In this document: in pieces, positions 21,274 to 30,072 of the stretch
How the letters are laid out: each line of letters begins with the position of its first letter
How positions within the stretch are numbered: position 1 is the stretch's first letter
Origin: Anaerococcus octavius
Lineage (GTDB): Bacteria; Bacillota; Clostridia; Tissierellales; Peptoniphilaceae
Assembly (NCBI RefSeq): GCF_900445265.1
Contig: NZ_UFTA01000002.1
Location: 1-64,000 of the forward strand
Reading direction: 5' to 3'
Length of the DNA: 64,000 nt
Program-made: the position numbers and the translations under genes
Notes under the pieces: generated by a model
Told to the model about the DNA's origin: nothing
What the model saw: only the letters and a program-made list of their open reading frames with translations
Databases searched by the model: none

Positions 21274-22482
21274 ATGACTAACAATGAAGTAATAAAAGCA
21301 AAAATCGATGAATATTTTGACAGGACGGTTGCTTGGAGAACTTATTTACACGAGAATCCAGAAGTAAGTGATAAAGAATATAAGACAGCAGAATATCTAA
21401 AAAAAGAATGTGAAAGGCTCGGTCTTTTAGTAGAAGATGCAAAAAATACTACTGGATTTACAGCCTTGCTTGATACAGGAAAAACTGGTAATACTTTAGG
21501 AATTAGAACTGATATAGATGCACTTCCTATACTAGAAAGTGAGAACAATTTAAAAAATAAAAAGACTGTAGTTTCAAAAAATAAGGGAGTAAGTCATGCT
21601 TGTGGACATGATTCACATATGGCTACACTTTTAACAACAGCAAAGATTCTAACTGATTTTAAAGATGAACTAAGTGGAAAAATTTACTTTATCTTTGAAG
21701 AAGGTGAAGAAACTGGCGGTGGGATCGATGCAATGGTTGAGCACTTAAAAGATAAAGATTTAGATGCTTGCTATGGTAACCATCAATCACCATTTTTAGA
21801 AGTAGGACAAATAAAAGTCTTAAAAGGCCCATCTCATGCAGGATGTGCTGGAGTAGAATTTGATGTTATTGGTAAAGGAGGTCACGGTTCAAGACCAGAT
21901 AAGTGCATCAATCCTCTTACAGCTACTGCAAATATTGTTACTGCTCTTACAACAGCTTGGGTTAACCAACTTGATGTAAGTAAGACAGTAACTTTTGGAC
22001 TTGGCTCTATAAATGGTGGATCTGCTTCAAATGTTATTCCTGATAGATGTAATGTAAAAGGGACATTGAGATTTTTTGATGATAAAGCTGGGGAAGATGC
22101 TCTCGAAGTTTTAAAAGAGGTAGTAAATACTACTGCTAGGGCTCATAAATGCTATGTGCAATTTTCTGATTATACAAGAATAGTTGCTTATCCAACTATC
22201 AATGATCCAGATCTTGCGGAAAAAGTTATAACATCTCTTAATGATATTTATCCAACATCCTTCTTAGATGGTAATCCCACTTATGGCTCAGAATCATTTT
22301 TTGGATATTCTAAACTTTGTCCATCAGTTTATACCAAGTTTGGAGTAAGAGATGAGAAAAATGGAATTTCAGCAGGATCTCATACATCGGAATTTGATAT
22401 AAATCCAGAAGGGATCAAATACGCTGTAGGACTACAAGTAAAATTTGCACTAGACTTCCTAAAAGGAGCTTTTGATGATTGA
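21274..22482 (+). CDS. M20 family metallopeptidase / amidohydrolase
   Basis: A zinc-dependent hydrolase of amide bonds in amino-acid derivatives (402 residues). Metal ligands are visible in SHACGHDSH, EEGEETGG and the dimerisation-domain segment GKGGHGSRPD. It resembles the M20D group (N-acyl-amino-acid amidohydrolases, aminoacylases). The start at 21274 is set by AAAGGA six bases upstream; the upstream in-frame ATGs at 21247 and 21259 sit in or just after the terminator tail. As first gene behind the methionine T-box it probably releases methionine from an N-acyl or peptide form, but the substrate is inferred from context. Confidence 0.85.
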   Translation: MTNNEVIKAKIDEYFDRTVAWRTYLHENPEVSDKEYKTAEYLKKECERLGLLVEDAKNTTGFTALLDTGKTGNTLGIRTDIDALPILESENNLKNKKTVVSKNKGVSHACGHDSHMATLLTTAKILTDFKDELSGKIYFIFEEGEETGGGIDAMVEHLKDKDLDACYGNHQSPFLEVGQIKVLKGPSHAGCAGVEFDVIGKGGHGSRPDKCINPLTATANIVTALTTAWVNQLDVSKTVTFGLGSINGGSASNVIPDRCNVKGTLRFFDDKAGEDALEVLKEVVNTTARAHKCYVQFSDYTRIVAYPTINDPDLAEKVITSLNDIYPTSFLDGNPTYGSESFFGYSKLCPSVYTKFGVRDEKNGISAGSHTSEFDINPEGIKYAVGLQVKFALDFLKGAFDD

Positions 22483-23503
22483 TTTAAAAAATATAATAGT
22501 AGACTTCGATGGCTTTAAGGCTGTAGATAATGTAAATCTAAAGGTAGAAAAAAATGATATATATGGAATAGTAGGATTTTCTGGAGCTGGGAAATCAACA
22601 CTTGTCAGAACTATAAATCTTCTTCAAAGACCTACATCTGGTGAAGTCCTTATAAATGGAGAAAATATTTTAGATTTACCTAAGAAAGAACTTAGAGCAA
22701 GGAGAAAGAACATAGGAATGATCTTTCAACATTTTAATCTCTTAAATAATATTACAGTCCTAGATAATGTGATCTACCCTATAAGAAAATTAAAAATTCC
22801 TAAGGAAGAAAAGGTTAAAAAAGCTAAGGATCTTTTAAAAGTAGTTGGTATAGGAGATAAGGCTGATAATTACCCAAGAGAATTATCAGGAGGACAACAA
22901 CAAAGATGTGCTATAGCAAGAGCTTTAGCATCTGATCCAGAAATCTTACTTTGTGATGAAGCAACAAGTGCCCTAGATCCCAAAACTACTAAGCAAATAT
23001 TAAAACTTTTAAAAGATCTTAATGCGAAGCTTGGTCTTACAATAGTAATAATTACACATCAAATGGAAGTAGTAAAAGACCTATGTAATAAGTGTGCGGT
23101 AATGCAAGCAGGCAAGATCATAGAAGCAGGACCAACTATAGAAATTTTTGCAAAGCCTAAAGAGCCATTAACTAGAGAATTTGTAGAAACTTCTACAAAT
23201 GTAGCTGAAACTATAGAAGAAGTTAAGCAAAATATTGGAATTCTTAAGGATAATGAGTTACTTGTAAAGCTAAATTACATAGGAGAATCTACTACAGAAC
23301 CTCTTATAAATGACCTTTATGATAAGTTTGGAGTAAAGACCAATGTACTTGCAGGAAATATAGAGTTTATAACAGGAATTCCAGTAGGAAATCTTATAGT
23401 AAGTCTTTCAGGGGATAGAGAGAATTTAGGTAAGATAGGAGATTATTTAGAAGAAAGAAATGTTGATGTAGAAGTTTTAGGAGGTAAAGATGGGATTTTT
23501 TGA
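22475..23503 (+). CDS. metN: Methionine ABC transporter ATP-binding protein
   Basis: ATPase of the MetNIQ importer (342 residues). Walker A GFSGAGKSTL (about residues 35-44), signature ELSGGQQQR, Walker B ILLCDEATSALD, and a C-terminal NIL domain (about 265-342) that in MetN proteins binds methionine and blocks the transporter when methionine is plentiful. The ATG at 22475 follows AAAGGAG; it overlaps the M20 gene by eight bases and the metI start by 14. Confidence 0.94.
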   Translation: MIDLKNIIVDFDGFKAVDNVNLKVEKNDIYGIVGFSGAGKSTLVRTINLLQRPTSGEVLINGENILDLPKKELRARRKNIGMIFQHFNLLNNITVLDNVIYPIRKLKIPKEEKVKKAKDLLKVVGIGDKADNYPRELSGGQQQRCAIARALASDPEILLCDEATSALDPKTTKQILKLLKDLNAKLGLTIVIITHQMEVVKDLCNKCAVMQAGKIIEAGPTIEIFAKPKEPLTREFVETSTNVAETIEEVKQNIGILKDNELLVKLNYIGESTTEPLINDLYDKFGVKTNVLAGNIEFITGIPVGNLIVSLSGDRENLGKIGDYLEERNVDVEVLGGKDGIF

Positions 23504-24155
23504 TTATTCCTACTCCATAAGAGATAGGATAGCCCAGGACTTTAAGACAACCTTATATATGTTATTTTTCTCAGCAATATTTGCAGGAATATTTGGTTTA
23601 ATCCTTGGGGTAATAATGGTTGTTACTGACAGGGATAGGATCTTGGAAAATAAAGTTGTGTATAGCATACTGGATAAGCTGACAAATATCTTTAGATCTA
23701 TTCCTTTTGTAATCTTAGTGGCTCTTGTAGCTCCTATTACAAAAAATATTGTTAATACCAGAATTGGCCCAAAGGCTGCTATAGTACCCCTAGTATTTTC
23801 TTGTGTACCATTTTTTGCAAGACAAGTTGAGCAGGCTTTAGCAGATGTAGATCCAGGTAAGATTGAAGCTGCAGAATCTATGGGAGCTTCTCCATTTCAG
23901 ATTATAACTAGTGTTTATTTAAGAGAAGGACTTCCAAGTATAATAAGAGCTTCATCCATTACTCTCATATCACTTTTAAGTTTAACTGCTATGGCGGGAC
24001 TTATAGGTGGTGGAGGAATAGGTGATTTAGCCATAGCTGTAGGTTATCAACGCTACAAAGACGACGTTGTAGTAGTAAGTGTTATTTTGATATTAGTAGT
24101 CGTATTTATTATTCAGGCCGTTGCAAATTTACTAATTAGAAAAACAAGTCATTAA
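23490..24155 (+). CDS. metI: Methionine ABC transporter permease
   Basis: Membrane subunit of MetNIQ (221 residues) with five to six membrane segments and the coupling motif EAAESMGASPFQIITSVYL near residue 130 that docks on MetN. Starts inside metN (14-base overlap), with GGAGG ahead. Family match is clear from IPFVILVALVAPITK and GLIGGGGIGDLA. Confidence 0.94.
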   Translation: MGFFDYSYSIRDRIAQDFKTTLYMLFFSAIFAGIFGLILGVIMVVTDRDRILENKVVYSILDKLTNIFRSIPFVILVALVAPITKNIVNTRIGPKAAIVPLVFSCVPFFARQVEQALADVDPGKIEAAESMGASPFQIITSVYLREGLPSIIRASSITLISLLSLTAMAGLIGGGGIGDLAIAVGYQRYKDDVVVVSVILILVVVFIIQAVANLLIRKTSH

Positions 24156-24166
24156 GGAGGAAAGTA

Positions 24167-25024
24167 ATGAACAAATTAGGAAAATTAACTTTAGGATTAG
24201 CTCTAGCATTAGGATTAAGCGCATGTGGATCAAATGATGCAAATGAAAGTACAAACAAAGGTACAGAAGATAAAGCTCAAACAGAAGTAAGCGACACAAT
24301 TAAAATTGGTGTTGTAGGTGAAAAAAATGAAGTTTGGGATGAAGTTATCAAAAGATATGAAGAAGGAACAGGCAAAAAAGCGGAACTAGTTAAATTCTCT
24401 GATTATGCTCAACCAAATGAAGCGCTTATAAGTGGAGACATAGATGTAAATAGCTATCAACATTATAAATTTCTAAATGAATTCAATGATGAACAAGGCG
24501 AGGAAAAAGTAGTTTCAATTGGTGATACAATGCTTGCTCCATTAGGATTTTATTCAAATCAAATAAAAAGCTTAGATGATTTAAAAGATGGAGATAGAAT
24601 AGCTATTTCAAATGACCCATCCAATGGTCCAAGAGCCTTATTCCTCTTACAAAGTGCAGGAATTATAAAAGTAAAGGGCGAACCAGGAGAATCAATTACC
24701 CTAGATGATATAACAGAAAATCCAAAGAACTTAGAATTTATAGAAATGGATCCGGCTCAAACGGCAAGAAGCTTAGATGATGTGGTAGCAGCTGCCATAA
24801 ATGATAACTTCGCCCTAGATTCTGGTTTAAGTCCAAAAGAAGATGCTATTTATCTAGAAGACCCAGAAGATCCAGATGCTAAGATTTATGTAAATGTTAT
24901 TGCTGCAAGAGCTGAAGATAAAGACAATGAAGCATACAAAGAACTTGTAAAATATTATCAAACAGATGAGACAAAAAAAGATTATGATAAATACACAAAT
25001 GGTGCTTGGATAGCATCTTGGTAA
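24167..25024 (+). CDS. metQ: Methionine-binding lipoprotein MetQ, copy 1
   Basis: Surface-anchored substrate-binding lipoprotein of the NlpA/MetQ family (285 residues). Signal peptide with lipobox LSAC places the lipidated Cys at residue 20. Mature features are IKIGVVGEKNEVWDEV at the N-lobe and DPSNGPRALFLLQSAGII in the C-lobe. AAGGAGG precedes the start. Followed by a second, diverged copy. Confidence 0.93.
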   Translation: MNKLGKLTLGLALALGLSACGSNDANESTNKGTEDKAQTEVSDTIKIGVVGEKNEVWDEVIKRYEEGTGKKAELVKFSDYAQPNEALISGDIDVNSYQHYKFLNEFNDEQGEEKVVSIGDTMLAPLGFYSNQIKSLDDLKDGDRIAISNDPSNGPRALFLLQSAGIIKVKGEPGESITLDDITENPKNLEFIEMDPAQTARSLDDVVAAAINDNFALDSGLSPKEDAIYLEDPEDPDAKIYVNVIAARAEDKDNEAYKELVKYYQTDETKKDYDKYTNGAWIASW

Positions 25025-25042
25025 AAATAAAGGAGTAATAAG

Positions 25043-25921
25043 TTGAATAATTTAAAATCAATTAGCTTAGTCTTTGCTCTAATTTTGGGACTTAGCTCAT
25101 GTGGAGCAAATAATGAGAAAAGTGCTAATGATAGTTCAGAAAATAAAAACCAAATAGAACATGCAAGTACAGATCCACTAGTAGATAAAGATGTTATAAA
25201 ATTGGGTGTGGTCGGTGAAAACAACGAAGATTGGGATGATGTTGCAAAAAGATACAAGCAAGGAACAGGTAAAACTATAGAAATTGTAGCTTTTAGTGAC
25301 TATAGAGAACCAAACGAAGCTCTACTTTCAGGTGACATAGATATTAATGCCTTCCAACACAAGAAATTCTTGAGTCAATTTAATGAAGAAAGTGGATCAG
25401 ATATTGTAGATATAGCTGATACATCCATAGCACCACTTGGAATTTATTCTTCAAAAATAGATGATCTAGCAGATTTAGAAGATGGAGCAAGAATTGCCAT
25501 TCCAGATGATCCAACAAATGGAGCGCGCTCATTATTTTTATTACAATCAGCAGAACTTATAGAAGTAGAAGGTAAGGATGGAGATCCAATAACAGTTGAT
25601 GAAATAACTGCAAATCCTAGAAACTTCGAAATAGTAGAATTATCAGCGTCTCAAACTGCAAGAAGTCTTGATGATGTAGACATAGCTTGTGTAAACTCAG
25701 GCATGGCTGTAGATGCGGGATTTGTTCCGACAGAATATGCAATATATTTAGAAGATCACAATGACCCTAACAAACAAATATATGTAAACGTAATAGCAAC
25801 AACAAAAGAAAATGAAAACAGCAAAGTATTAAAAGACCTTATAGATAATTATTACCACCAAGATGCCACCAAAAAAATTATAAATGAAGTATCCAAAGGA
25901 TCATCAATTCCGGTTTGGTAA
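25043..25921 (+). CDS. metQ: Methionine-binding lipoprotein MetQ, copy 2
   Basis: A second NlpA/MetQ-type lipoprotein (292 residues), tandem paralogue of copy 1, with lipobox LSSC and IKLGVVGENNEDWDDV. It starts at TTG, preceded by AAGGAG. Binding-pocket surroundings differ from copy 1 (SASQTARSLDDVDIACVNSGMAVDAG against DPAQTARSLDDVVAAAINDNFALDSG, given here only as the aligned regions near residues 205-225), so it may accept other forms such as D-methionine, methionine sulfoxide or a dipeptide. That specificity is inference. Confidence 0.9.
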   Translation: MNNLKSISLVFALILGLSSCGANNEKSANDSSENKNQIEHASTDPLVDKDVIKLGVVGENNEDWDDVAKRYKQGTGKTIEIVAFSDYREPNEALLSGDIDINAFQHKKFLSQFNEESGSDIVDIADTSIAPLGIYSSKIDDLADLEDGARIAIPDDPTNGARSLFLLQSAELIEVEGKDGDPITVDEITANPRNFEIVELSASQTARSLDDVDIACVNSGMAVDAGFVPTEYAIYLEDHNDPNKQIYVNVIATTKENENSKVLKDLIDNYYHQDATKKIINEVSKGSSIPVW

Positions 25922-26032
25922 AGTTCTTTAAATGTTATAAAAATCTCGTATAGTAGTCATAGTGTAAATTATAAAAGTAGCTATGGCTACTTCTTATTTG
26001 GAAAATATTAAAAAAGAAGCAGGCGAATATAA

Positions 26033-26518
26033 ATGAGTGATTTAGTAAAACTTGCCAAAGAGTCCATAAAATATTACTTGGAAACTGGCAAATACCTAAC
26101 AGAATATGATGAAGAATTAAAAAATAATAACAACGGTGTTATAGTAATTGTAAATAAAGATGGTAAAACTGAAAAAAGTGGATCCATATATCCAACTAGG
26201 TCAGACATAGGACTAGATACTATCCATGAAGCAGTAAATGTAACTGTATTTAATAATGCAATTGACTTATCAGATATAGACATTGATGATTTATATTTAT
26301 CTGTCTATGAGATTACAAAAATAAAACAAATCCAATATATGGAAGAATTTGGAATGTATCATGGTTTGCTTTTAAAATACAATAATAACAGTGCCATGGT
26401 ATTTAGAAACGACTACGAATCAGACTATAATATGTTTGAAGATGCTATAAAAATAGCAAATGTAGATAGCCACGATGTTTTTACTATGGAGAAATTTAAG
26501 GTTAATAAACATCTATAG
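26033..26518 (+). CDS. Divergent AMMECR1-like protein
   Basis: A 161-residue protein that looks like the AMMECR1 family: LVKLAKESIKYYLETGKYL at the N-terminus, GVIVIVNKDGK, PTRSDIGLDTIHEAV, and DLYLSVYEIT. In the family the segment LRGCIGTI is almost invariant. Here the aligned stretch (residues 45-52) reads KTEKSGSI, so the RGCI part is lost. The biochemical role of AMMECR1 proteins is not settled; some act with a radical SAM enzyme and a Memo protein, neither of which is seen here. It stands alone between metQ copy 2 and the ileS T-box. Assignment is moderate. Confidence 0.6.
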   Translation: MSDLVKLAKESIKYYLETGKYLTEYDEELKNNNNGVIVIVNKDGKTEKSGSIYPTRSDIGLDTIHEAVNVTVFNNAIDLSDIDIDDLYLSVYEITKIKQIQYMEEFGMYHGLLLKYNNNSAMVFRNDYESDYNMFEDAIKIANVDSHDVFTMEKFKVNKHL

Positions 26519-26519
26519 C

Positions 26520-26547
26520 TTGACTTAGAAGTTTTAATAAGTATTAT
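26520..26547 (+). promoter_or_regulatory. Probable promoter of the ileS T-box
   Basis: TTGACT (26520-26525), 16-bp spacer, TATTAT (26542-26547), overlapping the stop of the AMMECR1-like gene. Confidence 0.6.
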
Positions 26548-26570
26548 AAAAATAGAAATATTATACAAAT

Positions 26571-26756
26571 GTTATAAAGATCAGTAGCTTTTATGGAAGC
26601 TTTAGAGAGGCACGGTTGGTGAGATGTGCTAGTGAAAATAAAAGTGAATATCATCTTTTAGTTTAATAAGTGAAATCAAGTAGTTTATTACGAAAACCAA
26701 TCGTTAAGAGTAATTTTGGAAATAAGTGGACCGTCTGTATGGACGGTTCTTTTTTA
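26571..26756 (+). promoter_or_regulatory. T-box riboswitch, isoleucine (ATC) specifier
   Basis: Leader of ileS with the same layout as the Met T-box: AGTA at 26583-26586, stem CTTTTAT / ATAAAAG (26588-26594, 26638-26644), then GAA-T-ATC-A, giving the isoleucine codon at 26650-26652. The core near 26723-26733 reads AATAAGTGGACCG, which lacks the variable base after TGG found in most T-boxes. Terminator: ACCGTC / GACGGT at about 26730-26747 with a T6 tail. Confidence 0.8.
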
Positions 26757-26770
26757 GTAAGGAGAAGAAA

Positions 26771-29700
26771 ATGAGTAAGTTAAAATCTTTAAATATTAAT
26801 GATACTCGTGCTCGTGAGGCAGAAGTAGAAAAATATTGGCAAGAGATTGACCTTTTAAATGAAACTTTTAAATCTCGTGAAAATGCCAAGGAATATATAA
26901 TATATGATGGACCTCCAACAGCAAATGGAAAACCAGGTATCCACCATGTAATAGCCAGAACTTTAAAAGATATGACAAGCCGTTATAAAAATATGAAAGG
27001 CTATAAAGTTTTGAAAAAAGCTGGATGGGATACACACGGTCTTCCAGTAGAAATCGAAGTAGAAAAAAAATTAGACTTTCACGATAAAAATGATATCGAA
27101 GAATTTGGTATAGAAAAGTTTAATAAGCTTTGTAAAGAGTCGGTTTGGACATATTCTGATATGTGGCGAGATATGTCAGATCGTATGGGATACTTATATG
27201 ATATGGATCACCCATATATCACTATGGATAATGATTATATTGAAACAGAATGGCACTTATTAGACAATGCCTTTAAAAATGGATACATTTACGAAGGTGC
27301 AAAAGTTATGCCATATTGCCCAAGATGTGGTACAGGACTTGCAAGCCACGAGGTAGCTCAAGGTTACCAAATGGATAAAACCATTACACTTACAGTTAAG
27401 TTTAAGAAAAAAGACACAGACAACGAATACTTCCTAGCATGGACAACAACACCATGGACACTTCCATCAAACGTTGCTTTATCTGTAAATCCAGACCTTG
27501 ACTATGTAAAAGTTTTTGATAAAACTGATGATTGCTATTATTATATGGCAAAATCACTTTGCGAAAAACTTATGGAAAACCACGACTATGAAGTAGTAGA
27601 AACTCTAAAAGGTGCTGATATGGAATATATGAAATATGAGCAATTACTTCCATATGTAGATGTAGATTCTGACCATGCCTTTATAATCACCTTAGCAGAT
27701 TATGTTTCAGCAGAAGATGGTACAGGTATAGTTCACTCAGCTCCAGCCTTTGGGGAGGACGACTATCAAATTGGACGTAAATATGATTTAGCGTTTATCC
27801 AACCAGTTGATTTAGATGGTAATTTTACAGAAACTCCTTGGAAAGGCCAATTTATTTTTGATTCTAATGAAGATATTTGGCATCATTTAGTAAATGAGGG
27901 CAAAGTTTTCAAGAAACAAACTATAGAACACAATTACCCACACTGTTGGAGATGTAAAACTCCATTAGTTTACTATGCAAAACCATCTTGGTATATTGAA
28001 ATGAGCAAGTTTTCAGATGCCATGGTTAAAAATAATAATGAAGTAAATTGGTTTCCAGAAACAATAGGTGAGAAACGTTTTGGAAATTGGATTGAAAATG
28101 TAAAAGACTGGGCAATTTCAAGAAGCCGTTACTGGGGAACCCCTTTAAATATCTGGAAATGTGATGATTGTGATCACACTCGTACAGTTGGATCTCGCAA
28201 GGAATTAGCAGAATTAGCCATAGAAGATATTGATGAAAATATTGAGCTACACCGTCCATATGTAGATAATGTATCTATAAAATGTGAAAAATGCGGAGGC
28301 ACTATGCACAGAGTTCCAGATGTAATAGACGTTTGGTTTGACTCAGGAGCTATGCCCTTTGCCCAACTTCATTATCCATTTGAAAATAAGGACTTATTTG
28401 AAAATTATTATCCAGCTGATTTTATCTGTGAAGGTATAGACCAAACTAGAGGTTGGTTTTACTCATTAATGGCTATTTCAACTATTACTTTAGGAAAAGC
28501 ACCTTATAAAAATGTCCTTGTAAATGACCTAGTAGTAGATAAAAATGGTCAAAAAATGAGTAAATCTCGTGGCAATACCCTTGATCCATTTGAATTATTT
28601 GATAAATATGGGGCGGATGCAGTTAGATTTTATTCTCTATACGTATCACCAGCTTGGTTGCAAACAAAATTTGACGAACAAGGTCTTCTAGAGGTTAAAA
28701 ATAATTTCTTTAGAACATATGAAAATGTATATAACTTCTTTACTCTTTATGCAAATACAGATGAGCTTTCAGTAGAAGAATTGCAAAATTTAGGCGATGT
28801 AAAACTTGAAAAAATAGATAAATGGTTATATTCAAGATTAAATAGCTTAATTAAAAACTACTACGAAGAAATGGAAATATTTGAATACAATAAGGTTGTT
28901 CATATGATTTCTGATTTTGTTGTAGAAGATTTATCAAATTGGTATATCCGTCGTAATAGAAAGAGATTTTGGAATACTGGACTTACAGAATCTAAAAAAG
29001 CAGTTTATAAAACAACTTATGATGCACTAACAACTCTTACAAAATTAATAGCACCAATTACACCATTTATTGCAGAAGAAGTTTATAGAAGCTTAACTGG
29101 TGCAAAAACTGTCCACACAGAATTACTTCCAGAAATAGACGAAGATATGATAGACGAAAATCTAGAAGCTGATATGGAACTTGTAAGAAAAATTGTAAAC
29201 CTAGGTCGTGCATCTCGTGAAAAAGAATCTATAAAAGTACGTCAACCATTAGCTAAAATTATAGTTGATGGACAATATCAAGACAAAATTTCGGACCTAA
29301 CAGGTCTTATAAAAGAAGAACTAAATGTAAAAGAAATCGAATTTGCAGCTGACCTTTCAGAATTTATGGACTACTTCCTAAAACCAGACTTCAGAGTTGT
29401 AGGACGTATTTTCCAATCAAAAGTAAATGATTTTGGCAAGTACTTGGCAAACGTGGATGCAAAAGATTTTATAAGCAAAGTTGAGAAGAATCCAATAGAA
29501 ATAGATTTGGGCGGAGAAAAATACGAAGTTACAAAAGATTATCTAGATATTAGAATTTCTGCCAAAGAAGGATTTGATGTAGAAATAGATGGCAATGTAT
29601 TTGTAGTCTTAGATACAGAAATTACAGAAGACTTACTAGATGAAGGATATGCAAGAGAGTTTATTTCAAAAATACAAAATCTAAGGAAAGATAGTGGATT

Positions 29701-29884
29701 TGAAGTTACAGATAGAATAAATATTTTTTATGATACTGATGATAAGCTAAATAATTCTCTAGAAAAATTCGTAGATGAAATTAAAAGTGAAACTCTGGCA
29801 GACAATCTAAAGAGATCTACACTTAAAGAAGAAAAAATAGAGTTAAATGATAAAACTATTGCTATGAAAATAGAAAGAATTTAA
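26771..29884 (+). CDS. ileS: Isoleucyl-tRNA synthetase (type-2-like)
   Basis: Charges tRNA-Ile (1,037 residues). Class I motifs are PPTANGKPGIHH (HIGH) near residue 47 and KMSKSRGN (KMSKS) near residue 598. The editing domain lies between about 190 and 390 and the anticodon-binding domain after about 680. CPRCGTGLASHEVAQGYQ resembles the eukaryote-like IleS2 class, which in other bacteria is less sensitive to mupirocin. The ATG at 26771 follows AAGGAG. An in-frame TTG at 26726 lies within the T-box and is not the start. It is controlled by the preceding T-box and ends at a terminator. Confidence 0.95.
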   Translation: MSKLKSLNINDTRAREAEVEKYWQEIDLLNETFKSRENAKEYIIYDGPPTANGKPGIHHVIARTLKDMTSRYKNMKGYKVLKKAGWDTHGLPVEIEVEKKLDFHDKNDIEEFGIEKFNKLCKESVWTYSDMWRDMSDRMGYLYDMDHPYITMDNDYIETEWHLLDNAFKNGYIYEGAKVMPYCPRCGTGLASHEVAQGYQMDKTITLTVKFKKKDTDNEYFLAWTTTPWTLPSNVALSVNPDLDYVKVFDKTDDCYYYMAKSLCEKLMENHDYEVVETLKGADMEYMKYEQLLPYVDVDSDHAFIITLADYVSAEDGTGIVHSAPAFGEDDYQIGRKYDLAFIQPVDLDGNFTETPWKGQFIFDSNEDIWHHLVNEGKVFKKQTIEHNYPHCWRCKTPLVYYAKPSWYIEMSKFSDAMVKNNNEVNWFPETIGEKRFGNWIENVKDWAISRSRYWGTPLNIWKCDDCDHTRTVGSRKELAELAIEDIDENIELHRPYVDNVSIKCEKCGGTMHRVPDVIDVWFDSGAMPFAQLHYPFENKDLFENYYPADFICEGIDQTRGWFYSLMAISTITLGKAPYKNVLVNDLVVDKNGQKMSKSRGNTLDPFELFDKYGADAVRFYSLYVSPAWLQTKFDEQGLLEVKNNFFRTYENVYNFFTLYANTDELSVEELQNLGDVKLEKIDKWLYSRLNSLIKNYYEEMEIFEYNKVVHMISDFVVEDLSNWYIRRNRKRFWNTGLTESKKAVYKTTYDALTTLTKLIAPITPFIAEEVYRSLTGAKTVHTELLPEIDEDMIDENLEADMELVRKIVNLGRASREKESIKVRQPLAKIIVDGQYQDKISDLTGLIKEELNVKEIEFAADLSEFMDYFLKPDFRVVGRIFQSKVNDFGKYLANVDAKDFISKVEKNPIEIDLGGEKYEVTKDYLDIRISAKEGFDVEIDGNVFVVLDTEITEDLLDEGYAREFISKIQNLRKDSGFEVTDRINIFYDTDDKLNNSLEKFVDEIKSETLADNLKRSTLKEEKIELNDKTIAMKIERI

Positions 29885-29892
29885 TTGTTTAA

Positions 29893-29942
29893 GAAAAAAG
29901 ACTAGATGAAAGTTAAAGAAACTTTTTCTCAGTCTTTTTTCT
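29893..29942 (+). terminator. Terminator after ileS
   Basis: GAAAAAAGACT / AGTCTTTTTTC arms (29893-29903, 29931-29941) enclose a smaller GAAAGTT/AACTTTTTC stem. Confidence 0.75.
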
Positions 29943-30008
29943 TTAATTAAATTTAATAAATTAAATTTTGCAATAATAAAAAAATATTTTAAAATTTCTT
30001 TAAAACTA

Positions 30009-30037
30009 TTGACAAAACGTTTTCTTCGTTCTATACT
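30009..30037 (+). promoter_or_regulatory. Promoter of the dehydrogenase-flavodiiron operon
   Basis: TTGACA (30009-30014), 17-bp spacer, TATACT (30032-30037). The TATACTATAGTA sequence at the -10 is an imperfect palindrome and could hold an operator. Confidence 0.85.
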
Positions 30038-30072
30038 ATAGTAAAATAGTAGTGATGCATAAGGAGGTTTGA

